Source: Burkholderia sp052045245 (lineage in GTDB: Bacteria; Pseudomonadota; Gammaproteobacteria; Burkholderiales; Burkholderiaceae). From it: a DNA stretch of 64,000 nt. Position 1 is the stretch's first letter; every line of letters begins with the position of its first letter. The translations under genes were made by a program, and so were the position numbers. The notes below the pieces were generated by a model, which was not told the DNA's origin, made no database searches, and was given only the letters and a program-made list of their open reading frames with translations. Positions 60,020 to 64,000 of the stretch are shown here, one piece after another. Where the stretch lies: assembly GCF_052045245.1 (NCBI RefSeq), contig NZ_JBQEON010000003.1, forward strand, positions 1-64,000. Reading direction: 5' to 3'.

Positions 60020-60913
60020 ATGAACGCGACTGTCCAGCCCGCGGCGCCGGCCGCATCGAGCGCGATCCGCACGCCGTGGCGCGAATTCTGGCGCAAGTTC
60101 CGCAAGCAGACCGTCGCGCTGGTCGCGGGCGGCTTCGTGCTCGCGCTCGTCGTGCTCGCCTTCGTCGGCCCGCACGTCGTGCCGTTCGATCCGGAAAACT
60201 ATTTCGACTACGACGCGCTGAACGCGGGGCCGTCGGCCGTGCACTGGTTCGGCGTCGACGCGCTCGGCCGCGACATCTTCAGCCGGATCATCGCCGGCAC
60301 GCGCATCTCGCTCGCGGCCGGCTTCTTCTCGGTCGCGCTCGGCGCGATCATCGGCACCTTCTTCGGGCTGCTCGCCGGCTACTACGAAGGCTGGTGGGAT
60401 CGCATCACGATGCGTATCGCCGACGTGCTGTTCGCGTTCCCGGGGATCCTGCTCGCGATCGGCGTGGTCGCGATCCTCGGCAACGGGATGATCAACGTGA
60501 TCTGCGCGGTCGCGATCTTCAGCATCCCGGCGTTCGCGCGGCTCGTGCGCGGCAACACGCTGATGCTCAAGCACATGACCTACGTGGAAGCCGCGCGCAG
60601 CATCGGCGCATCCGACTGGACGATCATCATGCGGCACATCCTGCCGGGCACCGTATCGTCGGTCGTCGTCTACTTCACGATGCGGATCGGCACGTCGATC
60701 ATCACGGCCGCGAGCCTGTCGTTCCTCGGGCTTGGCGCGCAGCCGCCGACGCCGGAGTGGGGCGCGATGCTCAACGAGGCGCGCGCGGACATGGTGACCG
60801 CGCCGCACGTCGCGATCTTTCCGAGCCTGGCGATCTTCCTCACCGTGCTCGCGTTCAACCTGCTCGGCGACGGGCTGCGCGATGCGCTCGATCCGAAGCT
60901 GGAGCGCCGCTGA
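60020..60913 (+). CDS. gsiD: Glutathione/peptide ABC transporter permease
   Basis: DppC-type permease of 297 residues with six helices and an N-terminal cytoplasmic tail (TPWREFWRKFRKQTVALVAG). It carries HWFGVDALGRDIFSRIIAGTRISLA and the EAA loop YVEAARSIGASDWTIIMRHILPG. It lies seven bases after gsiC with GAGG before the ATG, and its stop overlaps the following peptidase start by one base (TGATG). Confidence 0.94.
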   Translation: MNATVQPAAPAASSAIRTPWREFWRKFRKQTVALVAGGFVLALVVLAFVGPHVVPFDPENYFDYDALNAGPSAVHWFGVDALGRDIFSRIIAGTRISLAAGFFSVALGAIIGTFFGLLAGYYEGWWDRITMRIADVLFAFPGILLAIGVVAILGNGMINVICAVAIFSIPAFARLVRGNTLMLKHMTYVEAARSIGASDWTIIMRHILPGTVSSVVVYFTMRIGTSIITAASLSFLGLGAQPPTPEWGAMLNEARADMVTAPHVAIFPSLAIFLTVLAFNLLGDGLRDALDPKLERR

Positions 60914-62001
60914 TGCGTGCAGCACCCATGTGGAGCACGACGCTGCCGGCCGGGCCGCGCGGCACGATCGCCGACGTGCCGGGCGTGACGGCCGGGCATG
61001 CGACGCTCGACGCCGGCGGCGTGCAGACGGGCGTCACCGTCGTGAAGCCGCACGCGGGCGACCTGTACCGCAGCAAGGTGCCGGCCGGCGCGGCCGTGAT
61101 CAACGGCTTCGGCAAGAGCGTCGGGCTCGTGCAGGTCGACGAACTCGGCACGCTCGAGACGCCGATCGCGCTCACCAACACGTTCGGTGTCGGCACGGTC
61201 GCACAGGCGCAGATCCGCGCGGCGGTGGCCGCGAATCCGCGGATCGGCCGCGACTGGCCGACCGTCAACCCGCTCGTGTTCGAGTGTAACGACGGCTATC
61301 TGAACGACATCCAGGCGTTCGCGGTGACGGCCGCGCATTACGACGAAGCGTGCGGTGCCGCGTCGCGCGATTTCGCACGCGGTGCGGTGGGCGCCGGGCG
61401 CGGGATGTCGTGTTTCGACCTGAAGGGCGGGATCGGCTCCGCGTCGCGCGTGGCCATCGCGGCCGGACGGCCGTATACGGTCGGCGCGCTCGTGCTCGCG
61501 AATTTCGGCCGGCTGCCGATGCTGACGCTCGGCGGCCTGCCGGTCGGGCGCATCGTCGCGCAGCGGCAAGCCGCCGCCGCGCAGCCGACCCCAGTCGCCG
61601 CGCCCGAACAAGGCTCGATCATCCTGCTGCTCGCGACCGATGCGCCGCTCGACGCGCGCCACCTGTCGCGGCTCGCTCGCCGCGCGGGCGCGGGGCTCGC
61701 CCGTACCGGGTCGGTCTACGGGCACGGCAGCGGCGACATCGCGCTCGCGTTTTCCACCGCATACACGGTCGCGCACGATGCATCGACCCTCGCATTGCCG
61801 GCCCTCGTCGCCGATGCGGCGCTCGATCCGCTGTTCATGGCCGCGGCCGAAAGCGTCGAACACGCGATCGCCGACGCGCTGCTGCAGGCGGTGACCGTCG
61901 TCGGGCGCGACGCTCACGTGCGGCAAGCGCTGCGCGACGCGGTGCCCGATCTCGACCGACTGTTCAACGAAGGCAACGAAGGACGTCATATTCCGTCATG
62001 A
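60913..62001 (+). CDS. P1-family aminopeptidase (DmpA type)
   Basis: Self-processing Ntn-type peptidase of 362 residues. The cleavage site and nucleophile are Gly234-Ser235 in EQGSIILLLATDAPLD, the family hallmark; NGFGKSVGLVQVDELGTLETPI and VVECNDGYLND-like sequence (VFECNDGYLND) match DmpA. Members release N-terminal L- or D-amino acids or beta-amino acids from short peptides. It is translationally coupled to gsiD and overlaps the next peptidase gene (ATGA), so it acts on what the transporter brings in. Confidence 0.93.
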   Translation: MRAAPMWSTTLPAGPRGTIADVPGVTAGHATLDAGGVQTGVTVVKPHAGDLYRSKVPAGAAVINGFGKSVGLVQVDELGTLETPIALTNTFGVGTVAQAQIRAAVAANPRIGRDWPTVNPLVFECNDGYLNDIQAFAVTAAHYDEACGAASRDFARGAVGAGRGMSCFDLKGGIGSASRVAIAAGRPYTVGALVLANFGRLPMLTLGGLPVGRIVAQRQAAAAQPTPVAAPEQGSIILLLATDAPLDARHLSRLARRAGAGLARTGSVYGHGSGDIALAFSTAYTVAHDASTLALPALVADAALDPLFMAAAESVEHAIADALLQAVTVVGRDAHVRQALRDAVPDLDRLFNEGNEGRHIPS

Positions 62002-62825
62002 AGATCCTGATCTCGACCGACATCGAAGGCGTCGCTGGCGTGTTCGCCGCTGAGCAGACGCGTGCCGGCAATCCGGAATACGAACGCGCGCGCCGCTGGA
62101 TGACCGCCGAGGCGAACGCGGCGATCGAAGGCGCGTTCGCGGGCGGCGCGCAGGCCGTCTGGGTCAACGACTCGCATGGCGGCTTTCGCAACCTGCTGCC
62201 CGACGAGCTCGATGCGCGCGCGCGTGTCGTGCTCGGCAAGCCGCGCACGCTCGGGATGATGGCGGGCCTCGAACAACAGCCCGATCTGGTGTTCATGATC
62301 GGCTTTCACGCGAAATCGCAGACTCGCGGCGTGCTCGCACACACCATCAACGGCTTCGCGTTCACGCAGGTGTGGCTGAACGGCGTCGAGCTCGGCGAAG
62401 CCGGGCTGTACGGCGCGCTGGCGCGCGAATACGGTGCGCACGTCGCGCTGGCATCGGGCGACGACGTGTTCGCGGAGGAAACCCGGCCGCTGTTTCCGGA
62501 CGCGCGGTTCGAGACGGTCAAGACGGCCGGCGGCGCATCGAGCGGCGATACGCTTACGCCCGCCGCGTCCTGCGCGCGCATCGCGACTGCCGCACGCGAC
62601 ACGGTCGCGCAGGCGCTGTCGTCCGGCTGGCGCGCGGGCGCGCATCGGCCCGCGCCGGCCGCTTGCACGCTGCGCGTACAGACGGCCGCGCTCGCCGATC
62701 TGTTCGGCGTGCTGCCGTCGCTCGAACGGGTCGACGCGGTGACGCTGCGCTTCGACGGACCGTCGGTCGAGCACGTCGTGCGCACGCTGAACAGCCTGTC
62801 GGCCATGTCGTTCATGCTGCGGTGA
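61998..62825 (+). CDS. M55-family D-aminopeptidase (DppA type)
   Basis: Zinc D-aminopeptidase of 275 residues. All metal ligands of Bacillus DppA are in place: Asp8, Glu10, His60, His104 and Glu134, with catalytic His115 in VLAHTINGF. Starts MKILISTDIEGVAGV. Such enzymes digest D-Ala-containing peptides from peptidoglycan turnover. Its presence with the DmpA homologue next to a GsiABCD-type transporter suggests the operon salvages D-amino acid-containing peptides, perhaps in addition to glutathione. The overlap with the previous gene is four bases. Confidence 0.94.
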   Translation: MKILISTDIEGVAGVFAAEQTRAGNPEYERARRWMTAEANAAIEGAFAGGAQAVWVNDSHGGFRNLLPDELDARARVVLGKPRTLGMMAGLEQQPDLVFMIGFHAKSQTRGVLAHTINGFAFTQVWLNGVELGEAGLYGALAREYGAHVALASGDDVFAEETRPLFPDARFETVKTAGGASSGDTLTPAASCARIATAARDTVAQALSSGWRAGAHRPAPAACTLRVQTAALADLFGVLPSLERVDAVTLRFDGPSVEHVVRTLNSLSAMSFMLR

Positions 62826-63031
62826 CGCGCGCCGACCGGATGCCGCCGCAGGGGCCGTCCCCGCGCGCTGAAACGTTTTGGGCATCTCCGTTCCGATGAA
62901 GTCGCTATCCAGCCGATTCGGCTGTCGGGTCTTGCGGCCGGCCAGCCGGTCGCGCAAGCGTGGAGCGGATCGTAGACCGAGCGAAGGTGACCCGCCTTCG
63001 AGATCGGGTCATTCATGATGGAAGTCGGGCC

Positions 63032-63811
63032 TTGAGAAATACGCTGCTAGATCCCTATGAACACATTCCCCGTAGCGTGGTCGTGACCGCCAACGACTAC
63101 GCGGCGGGCACGACGTTTCCGGAGCACGCGCACGGGCGCGGGCAGTTCGCGTTCGCGTCGCGCGGCACGATCAGCGTGGCGACGCCGCACGGCCGCTGGC
63201 TCGTGCCGCCGCAGCGCGCGTGCTGGGTGCCGGCCGGCGTGCGGCACGAGATGACGATGACCGGGCCGGTCACGATGCTCAACACGTTCGTGACCGACGA
63301 CGCGGCCCGGGCCGCGGCGCTGCCGGACCAGTGCGGCGTGTACGGCGTGTCGCCGCTGTTGCGGCAACTGATCGACGATGCGATCGACCTGCCGGCGATG
63401 TACGACGTCGACGGCCGGGCGGGCAAGCTGATGGCGCTGCTGGTCGCGGAAATCGCGACGATGCCGCGGCTGTCGCTGCATGCACCGTTGCCGGCCGACG
63501 CGCGCCTCGCGAAGATCTGCCGGCATCTGTTCGCGTCGCCGTCGATCGCCGCCGATCTCGATCGGGTGGCGACCGATGCGGGTGTGAGCCGACGAACGTT
63601 CACGCGGCTGTTCCGCGCACAAACCGGCGTGAGTTTCGCCGCGTGGCGTCAGCAGGTCTGCATGCTCGCGGCGATTACCCGCCTGAGCGACGGGCATCCG
63701 GTGACGCGCGTCGCGTTCGATCTCGGCTATGCGAGCGCGAGCGCCTTTACGTCCGCGTTTCGCCGCATCCTCGGCGATACGCCGAGCCGGTATCTGGAGA
63801 TTCGCCGCTAG
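63032..63811 (+). CDS. AraC-family transcriptional regulator
   Basis: Protein of 259 residues from a TTG at 63032 (GGAAG seven bases upstream); a GTG at 62960 would add 24 residues of poor quality. The N-terminal cupin (FPEHAHGRGQFAFASRGTISVATPHGRWLVPPQRACWVPAGVRHEM) senses a ligand. The C-terminal AraC domain, at about 165-258, has two HTH motifs: IAADLDRVATDAGVSRRTFTRLFRAQTG and PVTRVAFDLGYASASAFTSAFRRILG with the usual ending TPSRYL. It lies 206 bases after the peptide operon and may regulate it or something to the right. Confidence 0.88.
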   Translation: MRNTLLDPYEHIPRSVVVTANDYAAGTTFPEHAHGRGQFAFASRGTISVATPHGRWLVPPQRACWVPAGVRHEMTMTGPVTMLNTFVTDDAARAAALPDQCGVYGVSPLLRQLIDDAIDLPAMYDVDGRAGKLMALLVAEIATMPRLSLHAPLPADARLAKICRHLFASPSIAADLDRVATDAGVSRRTFTRLFRAQTGVSFAAWRQQVCMLAAITRLSDGHPVTRVAFDLGYASASAFTSAFRRILGDTPSRYLEIRR

Positions 63812-63824
63812 CCGGAACGGATGC

Positions 63825-63850
63825 GGCGGCGGCCACACACGGCCGCCGCC
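63825..63850. terminator. GC hairpin after the AraC-type gene
   Basis: GGCGGCGGCC (63825-63834) and GGCCGCCGCC (63841-63850) make a perfect ten-base stem with loop ACACAC just after the stop of the araC-type gene. There is no plus-strand T run. Confidence 0.5.
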
Positions 63851-63857
63851 GAGGACG

Positions 63858-63895
63858 AAAAAAACGCGCCTGCCAGGTTTCGGTCAGACGCGCTT
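63858..63895 (-). terminator. Rho-independent terminator for a minus-strand gene
   Basis: On the minus strand AAGCGCGTCTG and CAGGCGCGTTT pair over eleven positions (with G-U pairs) and are followed by a run of T (plus-strand A-run 63858-63864). It would end a transcript arriving from the right, outside the window. No gene is evident between it and position 64000. Confidence 0.65.
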
Positions 63896-64000
63896 AAAGG
63901 CACTCGGTCAGAAAAAATGCGCGAACAGCGGGTTGGCCGCGGGCTGGCCGCTATCGCGTATGACTCATGGAATTGTTGCCTTTCCCGATTCAATCCCGTC

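Noticed and set aside
63808..63993. 61-codon minus-strand frame at the right edge
   Set aside because: Overlaps two strong hairpins including a terminator; no family pattern.
1..64000. tRNA genes, rRNA genes, insertion sequences or integrase genes bordering the lower-GC island
   Set aside because: None could be recognised by eye on either strand; the island at 43-49.6 kb has no visible mobile-element borders.

Overview
The window looks like part of a secondary replicon of a Burkholderia species, probably of the Burkholderia cepacia complex. It has very high GC, strong G/C third-position codon use and dense metabolic gene sets: hydroxyproline catabolism, a glutathione/peptide ABC transporter, MocR and RpiR regulators, and a type VI secretion effector fragment. 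No rRNA, tRNA, CRISPR array or insertion sequence could be recognised. Four Ns and two frameshifts in otherwise intact genes suggest a draft-quality assembly.

Layout. 1-2 kb: end of a type VI lipase effector (Tle3-like) and its adaptor (Tla3-like). 2-5.7 kb: a small hypothetical gene, prolyl iminopeptidase, a membrane acyltransferase and an exported protein. 5.9-8.2 kb: a lone 768-residue protein with a helical, hydrophobic N-terminal half. 8.5-15.8 kb: a seven-gene minus-strand operon, mostly joined by ATGA or TGATG overlaps, that should make 2-aminoethylphosphonate, activate it as a CMP ester and attach it to a lipid. 16.4-24.3 kb: acyl-CoA:succinate CoA-transferase, a MarR-controlled DHA2 efflux pump, an HhH protein, an extra RpoD-like sigma factor and two exported Gly/Pro-rich proteins. 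24.4-26.3 kb: ilvD. 26.6-35.2 kb: a divergent hydroxyproline (or related imino acid) catabolic locus. 35.2-37 kb: a decayed MFS gene, then a BigR/SqrR-like repressor with two YeeE/YedE sulfur-transport-like proteins behind a perfect operator palindrome. 37.1-42.7 kb: DUF2917 and MocR genes, a small gene behind two LexA-box-like sites, and a cytochrome c peroxidase/metallophosphatase pair with a hexanucleotide repeat.

43-49.6 kb is the most unusual part. It is an island of visibly lower GC carrying a LuxR-family receptor gene and, divergently, a seven-gene operon built around an AfsA-like (A-factor/gamma-butyrolactone synthase family) protein. The rest of the operon comprises an Old Yellow Enzyme-type reductase, two SDRs, a flavodoxin-like quinone reductase, a DUF2867-like protein and a small membrane protein. 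This gene set fits synthesis of a butyrolactone- or butenolide-type signal or metabolite, with a LuxR-type receptor next door and no luxI in the window.

49.7-53 kb holds a frameshifted methyltransferase and a frameshifted BCCT transporter. 53.5-63.8 kb is a peptide-scavenging operon (RpiR regulator, isoaspartyl peptidase, GsiABCD-like transporter, DmpA and DppA D-aminopeptidase families) followed by an AraC-type regulator gene.
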